DNA from: an uncultured bacterium
Lineage (GTDB): Bacteria; Actinomycetota; Coriobacteriia; Coriobacteriales; Coriobacteriaceae
Direction of reading: 5' to 3'
NCBI GenBank assembly: GCA_905216075.1
Contig: CAJMSO010000050.1
Location: forward strand, 1-9,854
DNA length: 9,854 nucleotides
The translations under genes and the position numbers were made by a program. Below are positions 1 to 6,991 of this stretch, piece after piece. How positions within the stretch are numbered: the first letter of the stretch is position 1; every line of letters begins with the position of its first letter. The notes below the pieces were generated by a model, which saw nothing but the letters and a program-made list of their open reading frames with translations, was not told the DNA's origin and searched no databases.

Positions 1-11
1 GCGACCGACGA

Positions 12-82
12 TTGAACGTCAGATTGCCGCTTAGGGGCGTTTGCAGCGTCGAGCCATTACGCGGTTTGGTAAAACCGCGTAA
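12..82 (-). repeat. Intergenic structured repeat, copy 1 (partial, cut by window edge)
   Basis: This stretch aligns without gaps to 8412-8466 at a constant offset of 8400. Shared blocks are TTGAACGTCAGATTG (12-26), GCAGCGTCGAGC (43-54) and TTACGCGGTT (57-66), with a divergent 16-nt block at 27-42. The last part forms a perfect 11-bp hairpin, TTACGCGGTTT (57-67) with AAACCGCGTAA (72-82), around a 4-nt loop. It begins one base beyond the stop codon of the GntR gene, so it would lie in that gene's 3' untranslated RNA. No U-tract follows the hairpin in the minus direction, so it is not a textbook terminator. The rest of the element probably lies left of the window. Confidence 0.75.
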
Positions 83-83
83 C

Positions 84-803
84 TTACATGACCATAACGT
101 AGCGCGATCCCACGTAGTACTGCTTACCCATCAGAACCGGCTCGCCATTGGGACCGGTAAAGCTGGCACGCAGGTTGAGCAGCGGATCGTGCGGAGCAAT
201 GCCCAACTCGGCCGCCTGCTCGGTATTGGCACGAACGGCCTCGACCGTGCGGTAGCCAACCGAGACAATCGGCGTTCCGCCAACACGCTCGACCTCGGCA
301 AAAATCGACTTGTCCTCAAGATCGGCCGTCAACAGCTCACGGTAGGCGTCAAACGGCACAAAGATGTTCTCCTCAAAGATGGGCTCGCCGTCGGCTGTAC
401 GCACGCGCTTGATATGCAGCAGCAGCGCGTCCTTTTGCAGGCCAAAGAACTCCATCTCGTTTTGACGTGCCGGCACAATCTGGCGATCGACCACATGCGC
501 GCCCGCCTTCATGCCGTTGCTGGCACACAGCGCGGTAAACGTCTGCAGCGTCGAAGCGTGGAACTGACGATTGATGTGCGGCGTGGAGACAAAGGTACCA
601 CGGCCCTGCTGCTTAACCAGGTAGCCATCGGAGCACAGCTCCTCGACGGCGCGGCGCACCGTAATGCGGCTCACGTCGTACTGCTCGGCTAGCTCAAGCT
701 CGGACGGAATACGCTCCTTGGGTGCATAAACACCTTTCTCGATCGCATCCTTGATTTCATCGTAAATCTGCTGGTAAAGCGGTACATTTTTGGGCGCGGG
801 CAT
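84..803 (-). CDS. GntR-family (HutC subfamily) transcriptional regulator
   Basis: This 239-residue protein is a ligand-responsive DNA-binding repressor or activator. Residues 8-72 form a GntR winged helix: PLYQQIYDEI opens it, the helix-turn-helix runs through IPSELELAEQYDVSRITVRR (33-51), and the wing holds the typical QGRGTFV (66-72). Residues from about 95 to 235 match a UTRA ligand-binding domain, which in this subfamily binds small effectors, often phosphorylated sugars. The length is normal. The ATG has only a weak purine-rich site (GATAAGAG) upstream. A near-palindrome, ACGTATATAACGT (841-853), lies about 40 bp upstream; related sites precede the PTS operon and the EamA gene, so self-control plus control of those genes is a reasonable inference. 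The effector is unknown. Confidence 0.9.
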   Translation of the reverse strand: MPAPKNVPLYQQIYDEIKDAIEKGVYAPKERIPSELELAEQYDVSRITVRRAVEELCSDGYLVKQQGRGTFVSTPHINRQFHASTLQTFTALCASNGMKAGAHVVDRQIVPARQNEMEFFGLQKDALLLHIKRVRTADGEPIFEENIFVPFDAYRELLTADLEDKSIFAEVERVGGTPIVSVGYRTVEAVRANTEQAAELGIAPHDPLLNLRASFTGPNGEPVLMGKQYYVGSRYVMVM

Positions 804-840
804 ATCTGATCACTCTTATCGAAATATCGAAATAACTAAT

Positions 841-853
841 ACGTATATAACGT
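841..853. promoter_or_regulatory. Candidate GntR operator upstream of the GntR gene
   Basis: ACGTATATAACGT has perfect ACGT half-sites separated by 5 bp. It lies in the AT-rich stretch upstream of the GntR start and resembles the sites at 6919-6931 and 8200-8212. In the minus direction a possible -10 (TATTAG) follows directly, so bound protein could block transcription. Assignment to this regulator is inference. Confidence 0.5.
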
Positions 854-895
854 CTAGTTTCATGTTACCTCATAATGATAAAACGATACACCCTC

Positions 896-928
896 CCTAC
901 CAAAAAGCGACAGCTTCATTTTGGTAGG
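896..928. repeat. Inverted repeat between the yitT-like terminator and the GntR promoter
   Basis: CCTACCAAAA (896-905) pairs perfectly with TTTTGGTAGG (919-928) around a 13-nt loop. On the plus strand TTTTATCT follows, so it could end antisense transcription. In the minus direction it lies about 90-125 bp upstream of the GntR start and could be a protein site. Its role is not decided by the sequence. Confidence 0.4.
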
Positions 929-948
929 TTTTATCTGGGCAAACGAAG

Positions 949-980
949 GCCTCCCGAAAGCAGCGAGGCTTTCGGGAGGC
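949..980 (-). terminator. Terminator-like hairpin after the YitT-family gene
   Basis: GCCTCCCGAAAGC (949-961) and GCTTTCGGGAGGC (968-980) form a perfect 13-bp stem with a 6-nt loop, 43 bases past the stop codon. The trailing sequence in the minus direction is CTTCGTTTG, only moderately U-rich, so termination is likely but the U-tract is weak. Confidence 0.65.
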
Positions 981-1023
981 TCAAGCGGACAGGATTGCGC
1001 CGTGCCGGCAAAATACCAACACT

Positions 1024-2031
1024 CTACCTGCCGTCGTCCTGCTGCAGGCTGTCCTGCTCGCTGAGGCGCGCCTGTCTGCTGGCCATACGCGCGGGCTTGT
1101 CGGGATCGGGTACGGCCGTGGGCATGGGCTCGTCGACATGACCGCCCCACCAGCCGCCCACAAAGTTGAGCGTGTGGAACACATTGATCACGGCACCGGG
1201 ATCAATGTCGCACACCAGCTTGATAATGTCCTGGCTCTCATAGGTCGAGACAACGGCGTGCAGCAGGTACATCTTTTCGCGGCTGTATCCGCCGATGACC
1301 TCGGCACAGCTAATGCCGTGCTGAAAATGGTCAACATAGGCGGTCATGACCTCGTCGGCTTTACGCGTTGTGATCTGCAGCGTCACGCGATCGTAGCGAC
1401 GATAGAAACTGTCGATAGTCTTGGTCGAAATAAACTGGAACACGATGGAATACGCCGCCTTGTCCCAGCCAAACATAAAGCCAAAGATCGCCAGGATAAA
1501 GCAGTTGAAACCAAAGATGACGCCCCAGATGGTCTTGCCCGTGTGGTTGGAAACCCACAGCGCGATAAAGTCGGTGCCGCCGGTGGATGCGCCGGATTTA
1601 AGCGCGATGGCAGCGCCCAGACCCGAGACCACGCCGCCAAAAATGATGAGCATGATCTTGTCGCCCAAAAACGGGGCGAAGTGAAAGATGTTGAGAAAGA
1701 GCGATGAGAGCACGACCTGCATCATCGAGAAGATGACGAAGCGCTTGCTGATGCCACTCCAGCATAGGAGCGCCACGGGGATGTTGAGCGCGAGCATACC
1801 GAGCGAGATGTCGATGTGAACGCCGCCGAGCGAGGTAACGCGATCGAGCAGGACCGCGACGCCGGTGAGACCGCTCGGAAGCAGGTCGGCGGGCTGAATG
1901 AACGCCTGGATCAGGAATGTTTGGAGGACGGCAGAAATTGTGACCGCCACGGCGGTAATGGCACGGCGGACGATGGTGAGGCGGCCGAGCACGAGCACGC
2001 GGTCCGTGAGCTGGTCGATGGCGTTCGCCAC
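1024..2031 (-). CDS. YitT-family membrane protein (YitT domain plus DUF2179)
   Basis: This is a polytopic membrane protein of unresolved function, 335 residues from the chosen start. The N-terminal two thirds carry about five to six hydrophobic segments (near 25-45, 52-66, 76-93, 97-117, 126-144 and 168-188) and the family motif GASTGGTDF (147-155). A soluble DUF2179 domain follows (about 214-288, including YSREKMYLLHAVVSTYE). The last 40 residues are polar and look disordered. The start is GTG at 2031, because AAAGGAG lies 5 bases before it; the longer reading from a TTG at 2052 would place that site inside the gene. It faces the same way as its neighbours but has its own promoter and terminator, so it is probably independent of the sugar genes. 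Confidence 0.88.
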   Translation of the reverse strand: MANAIDQLTDRVLVLGRLTIVRRAITAVAVTISAVLQTFLIQAFIQPADLLPSGLTGVAVLLDRVTSLGGVHIDISLGMLALNIPVALLCWSGISKRFVIFSMMQVVLSSLFLNIFHFAPFLGDKIMLIIFGGVVSGLGAAIALKSGASTGGTDFIALWVSNHTGKTIWGVIFGFNCFILAIFGFMFGWDKAAYSIVFQFISTKTIDSFYRRYDRVTLQITTRKADEVMTAYVDHFQHGISCAEVIGGYSREKMYLLHAVVSTYESQDIIKLVCDIDPGAVINVFHTLNFVGGWWGGHVDEPMPTAVPDPDKPARMASRQARLSEQDSLQQDDGR

Positions 2032-2076
2032 GGAGGCTCCTTTCGAAGGCAAATCTAGTTGTGGGGCATGCCCGCG

Positions 2077-2085
2077 ATTGTAGCA
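2077..2085 (-). promoter_or_regulatory. Extended -10 promoter for the YitT-family gene
   Basis: In the minus direction the sequence reads TGCTACAAT, an extended -10 element, about 45 bp before the GTG start. A TTGAAG at 2103-2108 is 20 bp upstream, too far for an ideal -35, so the extended -10 would carry most of the strength. Confidence 0.5.
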
Positions 2086-2170
2086 TGGAGCGTGCGGGGG
2101 CGCTTCAATTCAACCTCCCTCGACAACCAAAACGGGACCAGCAACCCCCATGACCAAAGGGCAAAATTCC

Positions 2171-2289
2171 AAGTGAGTAGACTTTTTTCGATCTGCCGAG
2201 CACACCCAAAACCGCCACTCCTGTGACCTGCGGTTTTACAAAGGAAGATATGCATTGTGCTCGGCCTGCGCCAAAAAGTCTACTCACTT
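2171..2289. repeat. 119-bp nested inverted repeat in the yitT-like/HAD intergenic region
   Basis: Three nested perfect stems share one centre. The outer stem is AAGTGAGTAGACTTTTT (2171-2187) with AAAAAGTCTACTCACTT (2273-2289), 17 bp. The middle is GCCGAGCACA (2195-2204) with TGTGCTCGGC (2256-2265), 10 bp. The inner is AAAACCGC (2208-2215) with GCGGTTTT (2230-2237), 8 bp. The whole gene-free stretch 2053-2386 holds this element and the promoter above; no protein gene is supported there. It could be a MITE-like insertion, a structured RNA or a two-way terminator. Confidence 0.8.
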
Positions 2290-2386
2290 AGCCCGAATCG
2301 AAGCCAAACGGATCAAAATCGAAACCAAATTGAGCCAGTCCACCGCAAAAAACGTTTGAACCCGTGCTTCTCGCGGCGGATTGACA

Positions 2387-3016
2387 CTACAAAGCGACCA
2401 AAATGTCGGTCAGATTATCGATAACGGCATCGGCCTGCGATTGATCGAGGTTGACGCCCTCGTGCGGACGCAGCGCCAGGACGCGGGCACCGGAGCGCTT
2501 GCCAGCCTCGATGCCCAAAGGCGAGTCCTCGATAACCAGGCACTCGGCCGGCTCCACACCCAGCGCCTCCATGGCGCGCAGGTAGATCTCGGGGTCGGGC
2601 TTAAACGCGCTGCACTCATGGCCGCTGATGGTGTAGTCCAGCACGTCGGCGATACCGGCAATCTCCACCAGTTCGTCGATCAGCTCACGATAGGACGAGC
2701 TCGCGATGGCACACTTCACGCCGCGCTCGTGCAGCTCACGCATCACCGGCTCCGTCTGCTCGTTGAGTAGCTCGGCATACGGAACGGGATGGTCCGGGCT
2801 GTAGACCTGCTTGTACTCCACGCGCAGGCGCTCGCGCAGCTCAACATCGTCGGGCACCAGCGCCTCCCAAATGGCGGGCTCGTTAGACCCCGAAAGATCG
2901 GGGATCTCGTCAAAGTGGAACCCCTTCTCCTCCATAAACGCCACGCGGCGGCGGTTGTAGAACCACTCGGTATCGACCAGCACACCGTCCATATCAAACA
3001 GCACTGCCTTGATCAT
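2387..3016 (-). CDS. HAD-superfamily hydrolase, beta-phosphoglucomutase/phosphatase-like
   Basis: This 209-residue cytoplasmic enzyme belongs to HAD subfamily IA, whose members dephosphorylate small phosphates or isomerise hexose phosphates. Motif I is FDMDGVLVDT, with nucleophile Asp8 and acid/base Asp10. Motif II is Ser106 in IASSS, the motif-II lysine is Lys139 in FKPDPE, and motif III is IEDSPLGIEA with Glu163 and Asp164. A helical cap lies at about residues 15-90. The ATG at 3016 is chosen because AGGAG lies 6 bases before it; the ATG at 3022 abuts that site. A strong terminator lies between this gene and the SIS gene upstream, so its expression depends on read-through or a promoter not recognised here. 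The substrate cannot be told from sequence, and a place in the sugar pathway is only inferred from proximity. Confidence 0.88.
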   Translation of the reverse strand: MIKAVLFDMDGVLVDTEWFYNRRRVAFMEEKGFHFDEIPDLSGSNEPAIWEALVPDDVELRERLRVEYKQVYSPDHPVPYAELLNEQTEPVMRELHERGVKCAIASSSYRELIDELVEIAGIADVLDYTISGHECSAFKPDPEIYLRAMEALGVEPAECLVIEDSPLGIEAGKRSGARVLALRPHEGVNLDQSQADAVIDNLTDILVAL

Positions 3017-3036
3017 ACGCATCTCCTCTCAAAAGC

Positions 3037-3068
3037 AAAAAGGGGGACGGGGCGCAAACCCCATCCCC
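3037..3068 (-). terminator. Intrinsic terminator after the second SIS gene
   Basis: In the minus direction GGGGATGGGG (3068-3059), loop TTTGCG and CCCCGTCCCC (3052-3043) form a 10-bp stem with one G-U pair. CTTTTTGC follows (3042-3035), with more T after that. This is the best intrinsic terminator in the window. It separates the PTS/SIS transcript from the HAD gene, whose start lies only about 20 bp further on. Confidence 0.85.
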
Positions 3069-3102
3069 TCTCAATCAACCCGTAAGGTCTACTTACTTGT
3101 GA

Positions 3103-4086
3103 TTAGTAGGAAAGCTTCCACATGTAGCGACGCATGGTCAGCGGGTGCTGACGGGCCTCGGCGATCTGGTTGCCGTACTCGCGCATAACGGCGAGGTGCA
3201 GCAGCGGGTTGAAGTAGGTGACGACGCTCGCGGGCACGGCGTCAGCCAGGCCGTAGTCCTTGGAGTCGATCAGAGCGACCTTGGCGCCCATGCGCTCAAG
3301 GAAGGTGAGGGCGCGGGCGTCCATCGGACGGGTAGCGCCATCGGACATGAAGAAGACGTAGGGCTTACCCTCGGTGGAAACCTCGAACGGGCCGTGGAAG
3401 TACTCGCCGGTGTTGTAGGCGGCGGCGTCGATCCACTGCATCTCGGTGAACAGGAAGGCGGCGTGAGAATAAGCCATCTTCTCGGAGGCACCGGAAGCCA
3501 TGAAGTAGATCATCTTGTCGTCCTTGAAGTCCTCGGCGAACTTCTTGGCGAGCTTCTTGCAGTGCTGAGCGGCGTTCTCGCAGAGATCGAAGATGTTGGT
3601 GAGGCCGGTGATCATGTCCTCGTAGTGGTCATAGCCCTCGGTCTGCTGAAGGATCTCGAGAGCAAGAGCGATGGCATAGCCGGGCTTCTCGCTCTTGGCA
3701 GCGTAGTTGGCGTGGAAGCCGTGAACGATGACGTGGTCGGCGTCGACGGTCAGAGCGGAGCCAGCCTTGTTGGTGAGGGAGACGACCGGGCAGTTGTGCT
3801 TCTTGGCGGTCTTGTTGGCCTCAACGGTCTCGGGCGTGGAGCCACCGAGGGAGCTGGTGATCACGAAGGTGTGCTCGTTGACCCAGGAAGGCGTGTCGTA
3901 GTTGAACTCGTTAGCGGTGAAGATCTGAACGTTCAGCTTGTCCGTGTTGTTGGCCAGGAAGTACTTGGCGGGGTACAGGTCGGACATGGAGGCACCACAG
4001 CCGACGAAAGCGACGCTGTGGATCTCGTGGTTGGACAGGACGTCAGCGACGATCTGCTTAGGGAGGTTAAGGTCGATCTCGTACAT
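3103..4086 (-). CDS. SIS-domain sugar-phosphate deglycase, FrlB/GfrF-like
   Basis: This 327-residue cytoplasmic protein has two SIS domains, the fold that binds phosphosugars. It resembles fructoselysine-6-phosphate deglycase FrlB in layout: VGCGASMSDLYPAKYF early on (28-43), the phosphate-binding SSLGGSTPET (78-87), GEYFHGPFE (227-235) and a C-terminal RRYMWKLSY. Glu215 and His231, 16 residues apart, match the position and spacing of the Glu214/His230 catalytic pair described for FraB. The expected reaction splits a phosphorylated fructosamine into hexose 6-phosphate and an amino acid. The start is ATG 4086, since AAAGGA lies 9 bases before it; ATG 4095 abuts that site. It lies 198 bp after the IID gene and before a strong terminator, so it is probably the last gene of the PTS transcript. 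The exact substrate is inference; an aminosugar isomerase is the main alternative. Confidence 0.82.
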   Translation of the reverse strand: MYEIDLNLPKQIVADVLSNHEIHSVAFVGCGASMSDLYPAKYFLANNTDKLNVQIFTANEFNYDTPSWVNEHTFVITSSLGGSTPETVEANKTAKKHNCPVVSLTNKAGSALTVDADHVIVHGFHANYAAKSEKPGYAIALALEILQQTEGYDHYEDMITGLTNIFDLCENAAQHCKKLAKKFAEDFKDDKMIYFMASGASEKMAYSHAAFLFTEMQWIDAAAYNTGEYFHGPFEVSTEGKPYVFFMSDGATRPMDARALTFLERMGAKVALIDSKDYGLADAVPASVVTYFNPLLHLAVMREYGNQIAEARQHPLTMRRYMWKLSY

Positions 4087-4177
4087 CTGACACATTCCTT
4101 TCGATTTTTTGCGGCGCCACATTGCCGGGCGCTCGCAGGGTTACCGTGATTTGGACCGAGTTGCCGGCCCGTTGAGG

Positions 4178-4208
4178 ATGTGTCAAAGGAACTGTCCCTT
4201 TGACACAT
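4178..4208. repeat. REP-like palindrome between IID and SIS genes
   Basis: ATGTGTCAAAGG (4178-4189) pairs perfectly with CCTTTGACACAT (4197-4208) around AACTGTC. The core read on the minus strand, AAAGGGACAGTTCC, resembles the GGGGACGTTC core of the palindrome at 8264-8307. It lies inside a probable operon, where such hairpins can protect upstream mRNA. There is no U-tract. Confidence 0.7.
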
Positions 4209-4220
4209 TTAGGGATGGGA

Positions 4221-4251
4221 GCCTGCCTGGGGTATGGGATGTCAGGCAGGC
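4221..4251. repeat. Hairpin just after the IID gene
   Basis: GCCTGCCTG (4221-4229) pairs with CAGGCAGGC (4243-4251) around a 13-nt loop, 33 bases past the IID stop codon in the minus direction. It lacks a U-tract, so it is more likely an mRNA 3'-end stabiliser or partial attenuator than a full terminator. Confidence 0.5.
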
Positions 4252-4284
4252 CCCGGGGGAAAGCGGTTAGGCGCTTGGTCGCGA

Positions 4285-5118
4285 CTAGGCCAGGATGCCG
4301 GCCGCGGAGAGGGCGATGCCGCCCACAATGGCGATCACGAGAAGCCAACCGGTGTTGACGTTCTTCTTGATGAGCCAGTACATAAGGCCGGTGAGGCCAA
4401 GGGAAATCATCTGGGGCATCATGCCGTCCAAGATGTCCTGGATAACGACGGTGCCCTCAGCGAACTGCAGCGGGGTGGTGGCGCCAATCAGCGTAGCGAT
4501 CATGCCGCCCACGGACATAAGACCCACGATGCCGCAGACATACATGAGCTTCTCCATGAGGTCGCCGCCCTGAAGCTTGCTCAGGTACTCGTGGCCACCC
4601 TGATAGCCCATCTTGGCGGCGAACCAAGTGATCAGCACAGAGGGGACAATGGAGATGAGCATGGCCAGGATCGGGCCCATGATGGAGCCCTGCTGGGCCA
4701 GCTGAACGCCCAGACCAAAGGCGATAACGCGGATGGTGCCCTGGAAGAAGGAGTCACCGATACCGGAAAGCGGGCCCATGAGGGAGGTCTTGACCGCGTT
4801 GATCGAATCGGGATCAAAGTTCTCGGGATCCTTGGCGTACTCCTCCTCCATGGAGGCGGAGAGACCCAGGATGAAAGCGCTCGTCTGCGGGGTGCAGTTG
4901 TAGAACGCCATGTGACGGTGGTAAGCCTCTTTCTTAGCAGCGAGCTGCTTGGGGTCGGACTCGTCCGGATAGAGGCGATCGAGCGTGGGAACCATGCCGT
5001 AGAGGAAGCCCATGTTCATCTGACGCTCGTAGTTCCAAGAGGCCTGGATGGCCCAGGAGCGCCAGAAGAACTGGCTGACCTTCTTGTTCAGGGACACGTC
5101 CTTGGTTGCGGTTGCCAT
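4285..5118 (-). CDS. PTS mannose-family transporter subunit IID (ManZ-like)
   Basis: This 277-residue protein is one of the two membrane subunits of a mannose-family phosphotransferase permease, working with IIC to move the sugar or sugar conjugate across the membrane. Family hallmarks are QASWNYERQMNMGFLYGMVP (25-44) and MGPLSGIGDSFFQGTIR (114-130). Hydrophobic segments follow from about 131 to the C-terminus. Length is normal. The start is ATG 5118, with AGGAGG 8 bases before it; a longer reading back to 5235 would run into the end of the IIC gene. The start lies 13 bp after the IIC stop codon, so the two genes are surely co-transcribed. Family membership is clear, but the substrate is not readable from this subunit. 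Confidence 0.95.
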   Translation of the reverse strand: MATATKDVSLNKKVSQFFWRSWAIQASWNYERQMNMGFLYGMVPTLDRLYPDESDPKQLAAKKEAYHRHMAFYNCTPQTSAFILGLSASMEEEYAKDPENFDPDSINAVKTSLMGPLSGIGDSFFQGTIRVIAFGLGVQLAQQGSIMGPILAMLISIVPSVLITWFAAKMGYQGGHEYLSKLQGGDLMEKLMYVCGIVGLMSVGGMIATLIGATTPLQFAEGTVVIQDILDGMMPQMISLGLTGLMYWLIKKNVNTGWLLVIAIVGGIALSAAGILA

Positions 5119-5131
5119 AGTGTGTTCCTCC

Positions 5132-5926
5132 TTAGTCTTCGTCGTCTTCGAGCGGATCGTAGTCGGAATCGACACCGGCGGCTGCATGGGAACCGTTGAA
5201 CTTGAAGCCCATGAAGACGACAGCCAGGCACACACCGATCAGAGCGACCGCGATGACGGACAGGTTGAGGTAAGCGGCGAGCAGGAAACCGATGAACAGG
5301 AACGGAGTCATACCCTTCTTGATCATCATGGTGAGCAGCAGGGCCAAGCCGTAGGCGGTCATGATCTTGGTCGAAACGTTAAGACCAGTGGACAGCCACT
5401 CGGGAACCATGTTGACGATGGCCTGAACCAGGTCGGTGCCAACAAAGACGGCGAGGAAGATCGGCAGGAAGTACATGATGGCGTACAGACCGGAGCCGGC
5501 GCAGATGTGCATACGGTAGGCGGTCTTGAACTTTCCGTTATCGATCGCGCTATCTGCCACATGGGTGAGGGCGGCGATGATGGAACGGAACACGATGCCG
5601 AGGAGCTGACCCAGGACGGCGACCGGGATGGCGATCGTCATGGCGGTCTCGGCGGAAGCATCGGTCAGGCACGCAAAGGCAGCGGCCACGATGCCGCCCA
5701 GGACCATATCGGGCGGAACGGCGGCGCCGACCTGCACCAGGCCCATGGACACGAGCTCGACGGCGGCACCGACGGCAAGGCCGGTGGGCACATCGCCCAG
5801 CAGCAGACCGACGAGCGTAGCGCCAACGAGGGGCTGCTCGAAGTTAAGACGACCGAGCAGGCGGGAGTCCCACATGCAGAACACGCCGACGAGGCCGACG
5901 AGCACCGCACTGATGAACGTATTCAT
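5132..5926 (-). CDS. PTS mannose-family transporter subunit IIC (ManY-like)
   Basis: This 264-residue integral membrane protein forms the transport path of a mannose-family PTS permease. It opens with a hydrophobic helix (3-18), followed by the family block PLVGATLVGLLLGD (32-45) and the Glu-containing GAAVELVSMGLVQVGAAVPPD (53-73). Further membrane segments lie near 75-90, 97-120, 141-163, 188-203 and 206-240. The C-terminus ends in an acidic tail, DSDYDPLEDDED (253-264), that probably sits in the cytoplasm. AAAGGAG lies 6 bases before the ATG. The gene is 36 bp downstream of IIAB and 13 bp upstream of IID, in the standard manXYZ order. Confidence 0.95.
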   Translation of the reverse strand: MNTFISAVLVGLVGVFCMWDSRLLGRLNFEQPLVGATLVGLLLGDVPTGLAVGAAVELVSMGLVQVGAAVPPDMVLGGIVAAAFACLTDASAETAMTIAIPVAVLGQLLGIVFRSIIAALTHVADSAIDNGKFKTAYRMHICAGSGLYAIMYFLPIFLAVFVGTDLVQAIVNMVPEWLSTGLNVSTKIMTAYGLALLLTMMIKKGMTPFLFIGFLLAAYLNLSVIAVALIGVCLAVVFMGFKFNGSHAAAGVDSDYDPLEDDED

Positions 5927-5962
5927 ACCCTTCTCCTTTCAGTCAGGCAAAAGCCTGGTTGA

Positions 5963-6886
5963 TTACAGCTTGGCGTCGATGTCGACGCTCTGATACGTAG
6001 GGGTCTGCTGGACGAAGAGCTTGATGCCCATGTCGAGCAGCTGGTTGACGTCGGCCTTCTGGGTGGCGTCGAGGAAGACGGAGCTGTCCTTGCCGCCGAC
6101 CTGATCGGCACCGTCGTGGTTGGCGGTGGCGCCCAGGTTGATGGCGTCGAGCTTGTAGCCCTGGCAGAACTGCAGCATCTCGGCCGTGTTGCCAAAGACG
6201 AACATGACGCGCTCGCCGAGGGTGTTGAGCTTGTCCATCTTGGCGAGGGCACGCTCGACGGTGAAGACGTTCAGGCGCACGCCCTGGGGCTTGGCCAGCT
6301 TAAGAGCGCCCTTCTTGATGTCATCGTTGGCGGCGGCGTTGTCGACGACGATGATGCGCTCGGCCTGAACCTTGGTGGTCCAGGTAAAGACGACCTGGCC
6401 GTGCAGCAGACGGTAGTCAAGACGTGCGAGGACGATCTTGGCGGGACCGGAGCTGTGACGGGACGCCTTGGCCTTCTTGGCGGGAGCCGCGGCGGCCTCG
6501 ACCGGCGCGTTGGGGTTGGTCAGACCGGTGCGGGCCTCATTGATGAGGGCCGCGAGCTCGGCGCCCTTGACGGGGACGGGGCTCATAGCGAGCGTGAGCG
6601 CCAGCGGGATGTTGAAACCGCTAACAACCGTGAACTTCGTGCCGTTCTTGGAAAGCTCGACCATGTTGTTGTTGACCGAGCTGCCGAGCATATCGGTCAG
6701 CACATAGACGGTGTCGTCCGCGTTGAACGTGGCGATCATGGCGTCCACCTTATTGGTGATGGGCTCCTTGTCGTCACGAGCAAGCGACACGACGTGGACG
6801 TTCGACACGTCGCCGAGAACCATCTCGAGCGTGTCTTTGGCGCCTGCGGCCAGGCCGCCATGAGATGCGAGAATGATCTGATTCAT
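5963..6886 (-). CDS. PTS mannose-family fused subunit IIAB (ManX-like)
   Basis: This 307-residue cytoplasmic protein passes phosphate from HPr to the incoming sugar. Residues 1 to about 125 are the IIA domain, with His9 in LASHGGLAAG as the likely first phosphorylation site. An Ala/Pro/Lys-rich linker (about 127-149) joins it to the IIB domain (150-307). IIB opens with IVLARLDYRLLHGQVVFTW; His162 in RLLHGQV is the likely second site. Length and domain order match E. coli ManX. AGGAGGAGG lies just before the ATG, predicting strong translation. It is the first gene of the IIAB-IIC-IID(-SIS) operon, and its upstream region carries a GntR-like operator, two -10 candidates and phased direct repeats. 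Linkage to FrlB-like enzymes suggests fructosamine rather than mannose as substrate. Confidence 0.95.
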   Translation of the reverse strand: MNQIILASHGGLAAGAKDTLEMVLGDVSNVHVVSLARDDKEPITNKVDAMIATFNADDTVYVLTDMLGSSVNNNMVELSKNGTKFTVVSGFNIPLALTLAMSPVPVKGAELAALINEARTGLTNPNAPVEAAAAPAKKAKASRHSSGPAKIVLARLDYRLLHGQVVFTWTTKVQAERIIVVDNAAANDDIKKGALKLAKPQGVRLNVFTVERALAKMDKLNTLGERVMFVFGNTAEMLQFCQGYKLDAINLGATANHDGADQVGGKDSSVFLDATQKADVNQLLDMGIKLFVQQTPTYQSVDIDAKL

Positions 6887-6912
6887 CTTGCCTCCTCCTT
6901 TTCGTTATGGTC

Positions 6913-6918
6913 ATTATA
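6913..6918 (-). promoter_or_regulatory. Candidate -10 (TATAAT) for the PTS operon
   Basis: In the minus direction ACGT of the candidate operator is followed directly by TATAAT, 27 bp before the IIAB start. No good -35 is seen at 17 bp. An alternative -10, TATACT, lies at 6949-6954. The EamA promoter region shows the same order: operator, then TATAAC. Confidence 0.45.
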
Positions 6919-6932
6919 ACGTCTTATACGTT
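6918..6932. promoter_or_regulatory. Candidate GntR operator of the PTS operon
   Basis: AACGTCTTATACGTT has perfect 5-bp arms around a 5-bp centre. Read on the minus strand its core, ACGTATAAGACGT, differs from the site at 841-853 (ACGTATATAACGT) at two of 13 positions. It overlaps or flanks both candidate -10 elements, as expected for a repressor site. Confidence 0.55.
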
Positions 6933-6956
6933 GCTTATATTGCTAATTAGTATAAA

Positions 6957-6991
6957 GACCGTTCGCGGGTGAAAATCGACCGTTGACGGGT
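6957..6991. promoter_or_regulatory. Direct repeats, 21-bp period, upstream of the PTS operon
   Basis: GACCGTTCGCGGGT (6957-6970) and GACCGTTGACGGGT (6978-6991) agree at 12 of 14 bases and are two helical turns apart. They lie immediately upstream of the TATACT -10 candidate, which has no clear -35, so they may bind an activator. A further imperfect palindrome, AACGT-N7-ACGTT, lies at 6994-7010. Confidence 0.45.

Noticed and set aside
2032..2052. TTG start for the YitT-family gene at 2052
   Set aside because: AAAGGAG lies inside that stretch, ideally placed for the GTG at 2031.
2339..2380. Possible terminator for the HAD gene (TCCACCGC with GCGGCGGA)
   Set aside because: The stem is 8 bp with a G-U pair, the loop is 26 nt, and the T-run lies inside the loop rather than after the stem.
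3087..3098. GTCTACTTACTT resembles the end of the 119-bp inverted repeat (GTCTACTCACTT)
   Set aside because: There is only an 11 of 12 match over a short stretch and no complementary partner nearby, so chance is the simplest explanation.
3145..4149. Long plus-strand open frame opposite the second SIS gene, and similar plus-strand frames opposite the PTS, EamA and first SIS genes
   Set aside because: They are antisense shadows of well-recognised genes. Their translations are rich in Val/Gly/Asp/His without domains, and they lack good ribosome binding sites.
5119..5235. Longer N-terminus for the IID gene starting at 5235
   Set aside because: It would overlap the IIC coding end by about 100 bp. 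A clear AGGAGG and the family-typical N-terminus support ATG 5118.
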